Part shown: piece after piece, positions 36,524 to 45,586 of the stretch
Numbering within the stretch: position 1 is the stretch's first letter
Layout: every line of letters starts with the position of its first letter
DNA from: an uncultured Microbacteriaceae bacterium
GTDB lineage: Bacteria > Actinomycetota > Actinomycetes > Actinomycetales > Microbacteriaceae
DNA: 62,965 bases
Reading direction: 5' to 3'
Assembly: GCA_903859205.1 (NCBI GenBank)
Contig: CAIOLM010000004.1
Span: forward strand, 1 to 62,965
Notes under the pieces: generated by a model
Database searches by the model: none
What the model was told of the DNA's origin: nothing
What the model saw: the letters and a program-made list of their open reading frames with translations, nothing else
Made by a program: the position numbers and the translations under genes

Positions 36524-38236
36524 TCAGTGGGCCAGCTGGATGCGCAGGCATGCACCGCCCAAACTCGTCGATGTGTTGAGTGTCCACTCTGAGCCGGGGA
36601 TGGCCGTGAGAAAAAAGGAACCGAGCCCCGGTTGACCCTGGCGTGGGCCCAACCCGTTGTCGTCAATGCTGATAGAAATACCAGTCGCGTTTTCGCTGAT
36701 GACGACACGCACCTGCGTGGCGAGACCGTGGCGCACGGCGTTGGAAATACCCTCGTCCAATACGCCCTGAATGAGCTCGCCTCGAGCGTTATGTGTTGCC
36801 CCGTTGCGGGGGGCCTCGAGGCTGAGCTGAATGTCAAGAACAGGTCTCCAAGCCTTCTCAATTCGACTGATGCGCTCGCGAAGACCTGCCGATTCGAAGT
36901 CAGAAATCTCAGGGGTGAGCTGGCGAACATACGTTTCGAGCTCGCTGAGGTTGCGTTCCAGGATGGCGCGACGATCCTCTGCACTAAGTGCCGACGATGC
37001 GATCTCTCGTTTCACCTCGACCGATTTGGCCAGAAACACATTTTGCACCTGCGAGTGCAGAAGCTGAGCGAGGTCCCGGTCTGCTCGACTTTGCTGAGCT
37101 CTCTTGAGCTCGCTCACGCCGAGGTCGGGGTTAAACCGCAGGAGGTCATCTTCGACGGCCCTCTGGGTTTTTCTCGTCAGGCTGTAAACCGAGGTGAAGA
37201 GCGTGAGCGTCAGCAACACCTGCAGGGCCGCAAGGCCCGTTTGAATGGGGTCGAAGTCAGGAATTGGCCCAAAGATTGCATCGGTGACGGCGGTGAGTAC
37301 AAGAGTCATCACGATGTTTGCAGCAAAGAAGACCAGCATGCCGCGCACCTTGCCTCGTCGGGGGAGGGCGTTTGCGAGCCAGAGAGCTCCGGCGATAACC
37401 ACGGCTTGCAAGCCGAGTGCGCCTGCCCCCTGCACCATGCCGTAGCCGAGGAGTTCACTCGGACCAATCAACAATACGTAGCCGACAACAACCGGCAGGA
37501 TGACGAACCGTCCGCTGGTTAAGCTCACCAGCATGAGGTTGCCCAGGGTGAACTGCGGGATTTTCGCCTGCTCGCGTTGCCAGATCTGGTGGCTCAACGG
37601 GCGAATTTCGTTGACGCGCAGGTCATCGAGCACGGCTGGGAGGGTCTCCGGTTTCTCTCGAACTCGGGCGAGGGCATCCAGACTCGTGCGGATCAGGTCG
37701 TCGAGTAGTTCTCGATTGTGAGTCGTGTCCTTCGACTCTGCTGCCACCTCGCGACGCACGATTTCGTGAATGAGCTGTTCGCGTCGTCCACGATAAAGCT
37801 CCAGTTGCGAAAGTGCGATCGGCACGATTACAACGACAATGGCGCCTAGGGCGCTACTGGCAAGGGTGCGCCCGCCAATGTCGGCGAAGCCGGTGCCAAA
37901 GATTGCATTCGAGAGGTAAGCCGTTGTGGCTGCTTTTGTTGCTCCGAGAAGGAGTCCTCCGAGAACTACGAGCCAGACCGGGGTCAGACCCCGGCGGTCG
38001 GTGAGCGAGCGCCTCCACAGGGTAACTCGGAAGAAGAGAAACGCGAGTGCACACAAACCGAGAGCGACGACGTTGACGCCCATCACGATGAGGGCATCAG
38101 GCCACCCCGTCAGGCTTTTCGTGCTCAGAATGGAGCCGCTAAACCACAGGGGCAGCAGCCAGGCAAAGGGAGGAATATATGTCAGCCACCTGCCGCCGAT
38201 GGCTGAACGAAGGTCAACCCTCTGATTCGTCGTCAA
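36524..38236 (-). CDS. Sensor histidine kinase, multi-helix membrane type
   Basis: A 570-residue kinase. Four hydrophobic helices (about residues 18-150) are followed by a charged helical stretch (about 150-225), a second block of four helices (about 228-350), then a dimerisation segment DLAQLLHSQVQNVFLAKSVE with a probable phospho-accepting His, and an ATPase domain with the N-box LDEGISNAVRHG and G-box DDNGLGPRQGQPGLG. Two separate membrane blocks are unusual and I do not recognise the sensor type. The ATG overlaps the response-regulator gene by 23 bases. Confidence 0.82.
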   Translation of the reverse strand: MTTNQRVDLRSAIGGRWLTYIPPFAWLLPLWFSGSILSTKSLTGWPDALIVMGVNVVALGLCALAFLFFRVTLWRRSLTDRRGLTPVWLVVLGGLLLGATKAATTAYLSNAIFGTGFADIGGRTLASSALGAIVVVIVPIALSQLELYRGRREQLIHEIVRREVAAESKDTTHNRELLDDLIRTSLDALARVREKPETLPAVLDDLRVNEIRPLSHQIWQREQAKIPQFTLGNLMLVSLTSGRFVILPVVVGYVLLIGPSELLGYGMVQGAGALGLQAVVIAGALWLANALPRRGKVRGMLVFFAANIVMTLVLTAVTDAIFGPIPDFDPIQTGLAALQVLLTLTLFTSVYSLTRKTQRAVEDDLLRFNPDLGVSELKRAQQSRADRDLAQLLHSQVQNVFLAKSVEVKREIASSALSAEDRRAILERNLSELETYVRQLTPEISDFESAGLRERISRIEKAWRPVLDIQLSLEAPRNGATHNARGELIQGVLDEGISNAVRHGLATQVRVVISENATGISISIDDNGLGPRQGQPGLGSFFLTAIPGSEWTLNTSTSLGGACLRIQLAH

Positions 38237-38864
38237 GTTTGAGTCCTAGGGCGCGAAAGTACACCCGTGCAATGTGAACGCGCTGGTTCACGGCGGAATC
38301 TTTTTCGAGCGAGAGTTTGCTGGCAAGCCTGCTGATGCTTCCCTCGATGGCTTTCTCAGTGACCCCGCGACGCCGGGCGATTTCGGAGTTCGAGTATCCT
38401 TCGGCAATCAACTTCAGAATCGCCAACTGCGTCTCGCTGAGCTTCACCCCATGAACCTGGGTGGATGCCCGGGGCAACAACCGACTCGACTTTTGTGAAG
38501 CGGCCAGCGCGTTCGTGATTGCTGAGATGTCAGCAATGTCGCGTTTGAGCAAGTACCTCGTGCCCGCAGGAATGAAGTCGGGATTCTCGCCCAGAAGACG
38601 TGGATCGTCGTAGCTGGTGAGAATGACTATTCCGATGCGGGGGTCCATCGATCGAAGTTGACGGGCTAGGTCGAGTCCGGTCGGTCCGCTCCCTAGGTGC
38701 AGGTCGATCAGGGCCGAGTCTGGCATATGCCTGGTGGCGAGGTCGACTGCTTCGCCAACGCTTGCTGCAGCCTGGACGGACTCAACCCCTGCCGATTCCA
38801 GGCTCGAGGTGAGCGTGATGCGCGTGAGATTGTCATCTTCCACAACCAGCACACTTCGCGTCAT
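38214..38864 (-). CDS. LuxR/NarL-family response regulator
   Basis: A 216-residue regulator with a receiver domain (SVLVVEDDNLTRITLTSSLE; phospho-Asp in SALIDLHLGSGPTGLD; conserved Thr/Ser in ILTSYDD; Lys in YLLKRDI) and a C-terminal GerE-type HTH (LSETQLAILKLIAEGYSNSE, then ARRRGVTEKAIEGSISRLAS). It overlaps the kinase gene and is transcribed first, so they are a pair. The ATG at 38864 is preferred over an in-frame ATG 30 bases upstream because the receiver strand starts there. The BspA-like surface protein downstream is a natural candidate target. Confidence 0.9.
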   Translation of the reverse strand: MTRSVLVVEDDNLTRITLTSSLESAGVESVQAAASVGEAVDLATRHMPDSALIDLHLGSGPTGLDLARQLRSMDPRIGIVILTSYDDPRLLGENPDFIPAGTRYLLKRDIADISAITNALAASQKSSRLLPRASTQVHGVKLSETQLAILKLIAEGYSNSEIARRRGVTEKAIEGSISRLASKLSLEKDSAVNQRVHIARVYFRALGLKLDDESEG

Positions 38865-38935
38865 GGCTCCAGTATCGCCGAGGGCGTTCGGCACGCCCAG
38901 AGTTGCGTGTAGGGATTTCCCTACGAAATAGTTGT

Positions 38936-39463
38936 CTAGCCCTTGTAAACAGCGATGCGCTGGCGGTAGTGCTCAGCGTTGGCGATGACGCCGTCTATCT
39001 CTTCGGGGCTCAGTGCCCGACGCACCTTGGCTGGAACACCCGCAACAAGCGAGCCCGGCGGAATGATGGTGCCCTCAGTCACGAGTGCCCCCGCGGCGAC
39101 GAGCGATCCGCGACCAATCACGGCACCGTTCATGACCGTTGCGCTCATGCCGATGAGGCAGTCGTCTTCGACCGTGCATCCGTGCAGCACCGCGTTGTGC
39201 CCCACGGATACGCCCTTGCCCACGATGAGCGGCTTCTCGTAGTCGACATGGCAGGTCACGTTGTCTTGGATGTTCGAGCGTTCGCCGATCGTGATGCTGG
39301 CCATGTCAGCGCGAAGCACCGCGTTGAACCAGATGCCAACTTCGGAGTGCAGGGTGACCTGGCCGACCAGGCGCGCGCCATCGGCAATGTAGCCCGAGTC
39401 ATCGACGACCGGGGTTCCGTAGCCGGGAACAGAAATGCGGGAGTGATTCGATTCAAAAGTCAT
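38936..39463 (-). CDS. Gamma carbonic anhydrase-like hexapeptide-repeat protein
   Basis: A 175-residue left-handed beta-helix protein with repeated hexapeptides. The zinc-site pattern is present: NIQDNVTCHVDYEKPLIVGK and VGHNAVLHGCTVEDDCLIGM supply the His ligands typical of gamma-class carbonic anhydrases (YrdA/PaaY type). Many members lack proven activity. The ATG at 39463 (MTFESNHSRISVPG) is preferred to an in-frame upstream ATG whose extra 22 residues look non-homologous. It is divergent from the GH13 gene. Confidence 0.85.
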   Translation of the reverse strand: MTFESNHSRISVPGYGTPVVDDSGYIADGARLVGQVTLHSEVGIWFNAVLRADMASITIGERSNIQDNVTCHVDYEKPLIVGKGVSVGHNAVLHGCTVEDDCLIGMSATVMNGAVIGRGSLVAAGALVTEGTIIPPGSLVAGVPAKVRRALSPEEIDGVIANAEHYRQRIAVYKG

Positions 39464-39528
39464 GTGCCCAGCGTACGACGAGAGGTAACGCTGACTAGGC
39501 TTAACCGACTTGAAAAGGAGACATTTCA

Positions 39529-41166
39529 ATGAGCATCACGCTGGGCAAAAACGACTGGTGGAAGGGCGCTGTCGCCTACCAGATCTATCCGCGATCGTTT
39601 GCTGACTCGAACGGCGACGGCATCGGCGACCTTGCAGGCATCGCCTCGAAGCTCGATTACCTGGCTGACCTCGGTGTCGACGTGCTGTGGCTCTCGCCCG
39701 TTTACAAGTCTCCGCAAGATGACAATGGCTACGACATCAGTGACTATGAAGACATCGACCCGCTCTTCGGCTCGCTCGACGAGATGCGCAGCCTCATCGC
39801 CGAGACGCATAAGCGCGGCATGAAGCTCGTGATGGATCTCGTGGTCAACCACACCTCTGATGAGCACCCTTGGTTTGTTGAGAGCCGTTCGAGCCTGACC
39901 AGCCCCAAGCGCGATTGGTACATCTGGCGCGACCCGGTCGACGGTCACGAGCCGACCGGTCACCAGGCCGCTTTTTCGGGTTCGGTGTGGCAGTTCGATG
40001 AGCTCACCGGTCAGTACTTCTTGCACATCTTTTCGAAGAAGCAGCCCGACCTGAACTGGGAGAACCCGCATGTTCGCTCCGCCGTCTACAAGATGATGAA
40101 CTGGTGGCTCGAGCAGGGCGTCGATGGCTTCCGCATGGATGTCATCAACCTCATCTCGAAGCGCCAAGACTTCACCGATGGCGATGATCTGTTCGGTCCG
40201 TGGATGAACGGCCCGCGCATCCACGAGTTCTTGCAAGAGATGAACCGTGAGGTCTTGCGCGACAAGGGTCTGATTACGGTGGGCGAAATGCCTGGCTGCA
40301 CCGTTGAGCTCGCTCAGGAATACACCGGAGAAGACCGCCACGAGCTCAACATGGTCTTCACGTTCGAGCACATGGACCTCGACACCAAGCCGGGCGGATT
40401 CGGCAAGTGGGATCTCGTGCCGTTCACGGTTCCGGCGCTCAAAGAGAACTTCAACAAGTGGCAAAAGGGTCTCGAGACAGTGGGCTGGAACTCGCTCTAC
40501 TGGAACAACCACGACCAACCACGCATCGTCAGCCGCTGGGGCAACGACAGCCCCGAACACCGCGTGCAGAGCGCCAAAGCCCTCGGCACGATTCTTCACC
40601 TCATGCGCGGAACGCCCTACGTGTATCAGGGCGAAGAAATTGGCATGACGAACCACGGCTACACCACTCTCGACAAGTATCGCGACCTCGAGACGCTCAA
40701 CTGGGCCGCCGAGGCTGCGCAGCAGGGCATCCCACTGTCAACAGTGATCCATGCGGTCGGTTACAAGGGTCGCGATAATGCCCGCACGCCGGTGCAGTGG
40801 GATGACTCGGCCAACGCTGGCTTCACCACGGGCACCCCCTGGATTGACGTGCCCGAAAACTACCGCAAAATCAACGCGGCTGCGGCGGTTGCCGACCCCG
40901 ATTCGGTGTTCCATCACTACAAGGCGCTCATTCGTCTACGTCACAACTTCGACGTGGTCGTCAACGGTTCGTTCGACATGTTGTGGCCGGGCCACGAGCA
41001 GCTCTTTGCCTATGAGCGTCGCTTAGGCGCTCAGACGATGACGGTTGTCGTGAACTTCTCCAACGACAGCGTGGATGTTCCGGCCGACGTCAACGGCGAA
41101 GTGATTCTCGGGCGCAAGTCGGCCAGGCTCGAGCCTTGGGGCTTCTTCGTAACCCTCGCCAATTGA
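39529..41166 (+). CDS. GH13 alpha-glucosidase (oligo-1,6-glucosidase type)
   Basis: A 545-residue cytoplasmic glycoside hydrolase that cleaves alpha-glucosidic linkages in maltose, isomaltose or sucrose-type substrates. It opens WWKGAVAYQIYPRSFADSNG, has the calcium-like site SNGDGIGDLAG, DLVVNHTSDEHPWF, the nucleophile Asp204 in DGFRMDVINLISK, the acid/base Glu253 in TVGEMPG, and the third carboxylate in YWNNHDQPRIVSRWG. There is no signal peptide. AAAAGGAGA before the ATG is a strong ribosome-binding site. It is followed by a Gfo/Idh oxidoreductase and a convergent amylosucrase, indicating an alpha-glucan/sucrose utilisation patch. Confidence 0.94.
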   Translation: MSITLGKNDWWKGAVAYQIYPRSFADSNGDGIGDLAGIASKLDYLADLGVDVLWLSPVYKSPQDDNGYDISDYEDIDPLFGSLDEMRSLIAETHKRGMKLVMDLVVNHTSDEHPWFVESRSSLTSPKRDWYIWRDPVDGHEPTGHQAAFSGSVWQFDELTGQYFLHIFSKKQPDLNWENPHVRSAVYKMMNWWLEQGVDGFRMDVINLISKRQDFTDGDDLFGPWMNGPRIHEFLQEMNREVLRDKGLITVGEMPGCTVELAQEYTGEDRHELNMVFTFEHMDLDTKPGGFGKWDLVPFTVPALKENFNKWQKGLETVGWNSLYWNNHDQPRIVSRWGNDSPEHRVQSAKALGTILHLMRGTPYVYQGEEIGMTNHGYTTLDKYRDLETLNWAAEAAQQGIPLSTVIHAVGYKGRDNARTPVQWDDSANAGFTTGTPWIDVPENYRKINAAAAVADPDSVFHHYKALIRLRHNFDVVVNGSFDMLWPGHEQLFAYERRLGAQTMTVVVNFSNDSVDVPADVNGEVILGRKSARLEPWGFFVTLAN

Positions 41167-41183
41167 TTGAGCTTGTCGAAATC
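41164..41183 (+). repeat. Gene-end repeat copy
   Basis: TGATTGAGCTTGTCGAAATC; its first three bases are the stop codon of the GH13 gene. A partial second copy, GCTTGTCGAAATC, follows at 41198-41210 and spans the start codon of the next gene. Confidence 0.88.
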
Positions 41184-41199
41184 TGAGGAGGTAGTGGGC

Positions 41200-42294
41200 T
41201 TGTCGAAATCAAAGGTTCGCGTTGGCGTCATTGGCACCAGCGGCTGGACAGAGTTTGCCTACCTAGCGAACCTGCGCGAGCACGACGCCGGTGAGGTGAC
41301 CGCACTCGCCGGACGCAATGAGGCGCGTCTGGCCGAAGTCGCTGCCCAGTTCGGCATCGAGCACACCTTCAGTAACTGGCGACAGATGATTTCGTCGGGA
41401 CTCATCGACGCTGTTGTCGTCGCCAGCCCTGACCAGCAGCACCATGAGATGGTCTTGGCCGCTACAGCAGCCGGACTCCACGTTTTGTGCGAGAAGCCGC
41501 TTGCCGATAACGCCGACGAAGCTCGTGAAATGGTTGCGGCTGTTCGCGCAGCGGGAGTGACCAACAATGTTATGTTCACCTACCGTTACTCACCTGCTCT
41601 GAACTACGTGAAAGACCTCTTGGTCGGCGGGCTCATCGGAAAGATCTATCACTCGGAATTCCGTTACTTGATGGGATACGCCCGTGACAGCGCGTACCAC
41701 TGGCGACTGGATGCCGACAAAGGCACGGGTGCCCTGGGGGATCTCGGTGTGCACGTGATTGACATGGCGCAGTGGCTGATTGCTCCGGTGACGCGGGTGA
41801 GCGCATCCCTGCATAACTCGGTCGAGCGCCTTCACCCCAACGGAACGGTTGTGGCACCAGCCAACGATTCGGCCAACCTCGCCGTTGACTACGCCGACGG
41901 CTCGCACGGAAGCATTTTTGCCACGCTCGTCGCAGACCTCGGCGATCGCGAGATGGAGCAGACGGTCAAGATTTTTGGCGAGAAGGGTTCACTCGAGGTC
42001 GCCCTGGTTTATGACGGATCCCTCAAGGGCGCCCATGTTTGGGCGGCCCAGAGCCAGACCGGCGAGGCCGGGCGCCTAGAGATTCCTGCCGAATACCTCG
42101 GCGGTCGAGAGACTACCGACATGTGGGGGCACCTACTCGTTGAGGATGTCGGCGTGCGTCAGTTCGTGCGCAACATCGTTGAGCGAACTTCCTACGGCCC
42201 CAGCGTGTTCGACGGCTACCTCGCTCAGCTCGTCATCGATGCTGCGTTCACCTCAAACCACGAGGGCCGTCGCGTCGATGTCACGCCGAACTAG
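41200..42294 (+). CDS. Gfo/Idh/MocA family NAD(P)-dependent oxidoreductase
   Basis: A 364-residue sugar-type dehydrogenase. The Rossmann motif VRVGVIGTSGWTEF is at the N-terminus, AVVVASPDQQHHEMVLAATA and the conserved CEKPLADNADEAREM (catalytic Lys in EKP) follow, then DLGVHVIDMAQWL with the second catalytic residues. The substrate is unknown; the neighbours suggest a sugar. The TTG at 41200 is chosen because GAGGAGGT lies 9 bases before it; upstream in-frame codons encode the repeat (LSLSKSEE). Part of the coding start therefore derives from a repeat copy. It is convergent with amylosucrase, stops overlapping. Confidence 0.88.
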   Translation: MSKSKVRVGVIGTSGWTEFAYLANLREHDAGEVTALAGRNEARLAEVAAQFGIEHTFSNWRQMISSGLIDAVVVASPDQQHHEMVLAATAAGLHVLCEKPLADNADEAREMVAAVRAAGVTNNVMFTYRYSPALNYVKDLLVGGLIGKIYHSEFRYLMGYARDSAYHWRLDADKGTGALGDLGVHVIDMAQWLIAPVTRVSASLHNSVERLHPNGTVVAPANDSANLAVDYADGSHGSIFATLVADLGDREMEQTVKIFGEKGSLEVALVYDGSLKGAHVWAAQSQTGEAGRLEIPAEYLGGRETTDMWGHLLVEDVGVRQFVRNIVERTSYGPSVFDGYLAQLVIDAAFTSNHEGRRVDVTPN

Positions 42295-44228
42295 TTCGTG
42301 AGCCAGCGAGCCTCGTACGGCGCCAGCGGTATGCCACCAGATAGGTCAAACGAGTGCCCCGTGATGTGGTCGGTCACGAGTCCGTGCAGTCCGCCGAGCT
42401 CGTCACCCCCGATCCAGCGGCCCTGGTCTGACAGGTTGTAAACCTGCACCAAGTGCCCGGCCGGGTGGCGCCGGTTGAACACAACCACGCCCTTCTGTTT
42501 GGCCTTCGACACCTGGGTCGCGACGCTCGCGTGCAACGAGGGCAGTGCGCGACGAACCTCGATAAGGCGCTGGATGCCTGCCCGGATGCGGTGCTCCGCG
42601 TAGACCGCCAAGGGCGCGTCTGCCGCGAGAGATGTCGCCGCACGCTCGGCGGCGGCCCACTTCATTGCCGGGCGGTTCGCCCATCGACTGTCGGCGGCCT
42701 TCGCGGGGTCCTTGAGATAGGTCTCGTCGTTGAGGAGCCCGATTTCGTCTCCCATGTACAGCAGGGGAATACCGCCAAAGCCAAAGACCATGCCGTAAGC
42801 GCAGAGGTAGCGATCGATAGCGATGTCCAGGTGCACTCGGTCTTTGGCTGTGAGGGCGGCTTGCACACCGGCTAGAGCTGCCGCTGTTCCGCTGGTGCGC
42901 TTTTCACCGCTCACGGGGTCGACCTGGAAGTCGACGCCCCGAGCATCCGAGCCGGCAAAGGTGCCGTTGAAGAACTCAGCCAAGAACATTCGGTGCATGT
43001 GGCCGTTGAGGCCAACGCTGTGGGCGTCGGTGTCGTCGATGGCCCAGCCAATGTCGTCGTGGCAGCGCAAATAAACGGCCCACGCTGTGGTGTTGGGCAG
43101 GGCGGTGAAGCGCGAAAGTGAGCGCTCAAGCAGCGTCGTGTCTTTGGCTGCGATGGCCGCCCAAATCTGCACCATCAGGGTGTTGTGATACGCGAGGTCG
43201 CTGACCTTGCCGGCTCGCTCGCCCTCCCCAAAGTAGGCGCTGACCTGAGCTGGTCCCACGATTGCCTCTGCCTTCACAATCAGGGCGGGGGTCAGGATGC
43301 GGGCGAAAGCGCGCATCGCCTGCGTGATGGCGTGCACCTCAGGCTCGCCCTGTGACTGCGTGCCCATGCGTTTCCATATAAAGGCGATGGCATCGAGCCG
43401 CAGGCAGTCGACTCCGTGATTGGCGAGGTTCGCGATGATGTCTGCGAACTCGCAGAACACCACGGGGTTCGACCAGTTGACATCCCACTGGTACGAGTTG
43501 AAGGTCGTCCAGACCCAGCCGTTGAGCTGGTCATCCCAGGTGAAATTACCGGGTGCAAAGTCGGGGAACACTTCGGTCAGAGACTTCTCAAACTGATCGG
43601 GGATTTCACGATCTGGGTAGACGTAAAAGTAGTCTCGGTACTTTTTGTCGCCGGCCTTCGCCTTCTCTGCCCACTCGTGCTCCTGAGCGACGTGATTCAG
43701 AACGAGGTCGAGCGTGAGTGAAATACCCGACTCGTGCAATTTCTTCGCAGTGCTGCGGAGCTCATCCATGGTGCCGAGATCTTCGCGCAGGGCTCGGTAG
43801 TCCATCACCGCGTAGCCACCGTCGTTTGCTCCAGGGCGTGGCTTGAGAATCGGCATCAGGTGCAGGTAGCTGACTCCCATTTCTTGCAGGTAGCCGATGC
43901 GCTTGTTCAGGCCCTTGAGATTCTTGGCGAACAGGTCGGTGTAACAGACGTAGCCGACGGTGCTCGGCTTCTGGAACCAGTCGGGTTCGAGAACGCGCTG
44001 GCGGTCACGCTGTCGCAAGTCTTCGCTGCGTGCGTTGTGCTGGGCCGCCATGATTCTGAGTAGCTCAGGCAGCGCTTCTGAGATGTCATACACGTCGGCA
44101 AGAGCACTGATCAGATCGGTGCCCCAACGGTCAAATCGGTCGAGGAGCTCGAGGTCTGCACGGCGCGATAAATCCAGCTGCGAGGCCAATTGGCGACGCG
44201 CGTCGACAGTGGATTGAATCACGCCCAA
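42291..44228 (-). CDS. Amylosucrase (GH13_4)
   Basis: A 645-residue glucansucrase that builds alpha-1,4-glucan from sucrose, releasing fructose, or hydrolyses sucrose. The long helical N-terminal domain (about residues 1-95) is characteristic of amylosucrases, followed by the barrel with GYVCYTDLFAKNLKGL, DLVLNHVAQEHEWA, the nucleophile Asp in CLRLDAIAFIWKRMG, Glu in VKAEAIVG, and YLRCHDDIGWAI. There is no signal peptide. The TTG at 44228 has GGGAG six bases upstream; a GTG two codons on is an alternative. Paired with the GH13 glucosidase it could cycle sucrose and storage glucan. Confidence 0.92.
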   Translation of the reverse strand: MGVIQSTVDARRQLASQLDLSRRADLELLDRFDRWGTDLISALADVYDISEALPELLRIMAAQHNARSEDLRQRDRQRVLEPDWFQKPSTVGYVCYTDLFAKNLKGLNKRIGYLQEMGVSYLHLMPILKPRPGANDGGYAVMDYRALREDLGTMDELRSTAKKLHESGISLTLDLVLNHVAQEHEWAEKAKAGDKKYRDYFYVYPDREIPDQFEKSLTEVFPDFAPGNFTWDDQLNGWVWTTFNSYQWDVNWSNPVVFCEFADIIANLANHGVDCLRLDAIAFIWKRMGTQSQGEPEVHAITQAMRAFARILTPALIVKAEAIVGPAQVSAYFGEGERAGKVSDLAYHNTLMVQIWAAIAAKDTTLLERSLSRFTALPNTTAWAVYLRCHDDIGWAIDDTDAHSVGLNGHMHRMFLAEFFNGTFAGSDARGVDFQVDPVSGEKRTSGTAAALAGVQAALTAKDRVHLDIAIDRYLCAYGMVFGFGGIPLLYMGDEIGLLNDETYLKDPAKAADSRWANRPAMKWAAAERAATSLAADAPLAVYAEHRIRAGIQRLIEVRRALPSLHASVATQVSKAKQKGVVVFNRRHPAGHLVQVYNLSDQGRWIGGDELGGLHGLVTDHITGHSFDLSGGIPLAPYEARWLTN

Positions 44229-44272
44229 GAAATGCTCCCTTGCACAGTGCGTAGGACAACAGTAGAGCCTGT

Positions 44273-45475
44273 TTACGCGTCGACCATAACTTTCTTTCGG
44301 AGGGCAACGAGCGGAAATACTCCGACAAGTGCCGAGGCGATGATGATGGCAAAGTCAGCGTCAGAATTTCCGCTGATTCCGTGCGCAACTCCGACAAGCA
44401 AAGGACCAACTGCTCCGATGAGGTAGCCAACGCCTTGAACCATGCCGCTGAGGGCAACGGCCCCCGATTGGCTGCTTGTGCGTAAGTTGATGAGCACGAG
44501 ACCAATCGTGAAAAAGATGACGCCCATGCCGCTCAAGATCACCCAGAGCAGGGGTGCAATCGTGGGCAAGAACCACAAGCCGAGCGCGCCAATGACGAGC
44601 ACGCTCATGCCATAGATAACCGGGCCCGTCATCGACTTGGCCCGGGCGACGAGCATTGTCCCAAGGATGCTGTTGGGGAGGGCAACGGCCGTGTAGATGG
44701 CGAGCATGAGCCCGCTGGTCGCCTCGTCAAGGTTGGATCGTTCTTGCAATATCGTCGGCAACCACTGCCACATGATGTAGCAGTTCGCGGCCGCGATTCC
44801 GAATGAGATGGTGATGGCCCACGAAGCGGGGGAGCGCCAGACACGCTTGGCGGCTCCTTTGTCGGTGACCGATGGAATCTCGGTCGAAGTGCTAACGCGG
44901 TTCTTCATGAGAACTGCAATCCAGGGCAGGGCTGCGACGATGGCAATGTATCCCCATGCCGAAATAGACACCCGCCAGTCGGTTGCGTTCGCAATGGGTG
45001 AGGCAAGGTAGGCCGGAATGACACTGCCGACCACAGCAAGAAACAGGTAAACCATCGACATCGCCGGGATGCGGTTGCCGAAGTACTTCTTGACCATCGG
45101 TGGGAGCAAAACGTTGGCTGCACCGGTGCCAGCCATCGACACGAAGCTCAAGGCCAGGAATTGACCCGGGTCGCTCACCATGGCGCGTGCAATCTCAGCG
45201 CCACCGAGCACAAGAAGTGAAATCAGCATGACGGTCTCGAGGCCGAGGCGACGTACGCCCCACGGCGTCAAGGCGCCAAAGATGGCGAATGCCAGCGGAG
45301 CGAACATGCCGAGCAGAGTGAGGTCAGCAGCCCCTAAGGTGATGCTCTTCTCGATCGAGAGAAGGATGGGCGAGACAGCCGTTGCCGCCGAGCGAAGTCC
45401 TAGCGCAGCTAGCCCGATGCCCAGAAAGGTCAGAATGCGACCTCGGATCAGTGGCGCGGATGCGGCTTGAGACAT
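44273..45475 (-). CDS. MFS transporter, CynX/NimT type
   Basis: A 400-residue permease with about 12 helices. The N-terminal pattern FLGIGLAALGLRSAATAVSP, then LGLETVMLISLLVLGG after a WGVRRLG loop, resembles the CynX/NimT branch (cyanate and nitroimidazole family). The substrate cannot be read from sequence. It is followed after 44 bases by amylosucrase on the same strand, but no sugar-permease features are evident. The ATG is the complement of 45473-45475, and it is divergent from the histone-like gene. Confidence 0.82.
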   Translation of the reverse strand: MSQAASAPLIRGRILTFLGIGLAALGLRSAATAVSPILLSIEKSITLGAADLTLLGMFAPLAFAIFGALTPWGVRRLGLETVMLISLLVLGGAEIARAMVSDPGQFLALSFVSMAGTGAANVLLPPMVKKYFGNRIPAMSMVYLFLAVVGSVIPAYLASPIANATDWRVSISAWGYIAIVAALPWIAVLMKNRVSTSTEIPSVTDKGAAKRVWRSPASWAITISFGIAAANCYIMWQWLPTILQERSNLDEATSGLMLAIYTAVALPNSILGTMLVARAKSMTGPVIYGMSVLVIGALGLWFLPTIAPLLWVILSGMGVIFFTIGLVLINLRTSSQSGAVALSGMVQGVGYLIGAVGPLLVGVAHGISGNSDADFAIIIASALVGVFPLVALRKKVMVDA

Positions 45476-45586
45476 GCCTCAAGTCAAGCAAAACCCCTGT
45501 GTTGCGATTAGGCGAGGTGCGCACTCTCTCTGAGAAACTAAAGCGGTGCCTCAAGCGCACCCACTCAACTTATCGGGGAGAACCAC

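Noticed and set aside
39526-40656. A 376-codon minus-strand open frame opposite the GH13 gene
   Set aside because: Shadow of the GH13 gene, which has all catalytic residues and a strong ribosome-binding site.
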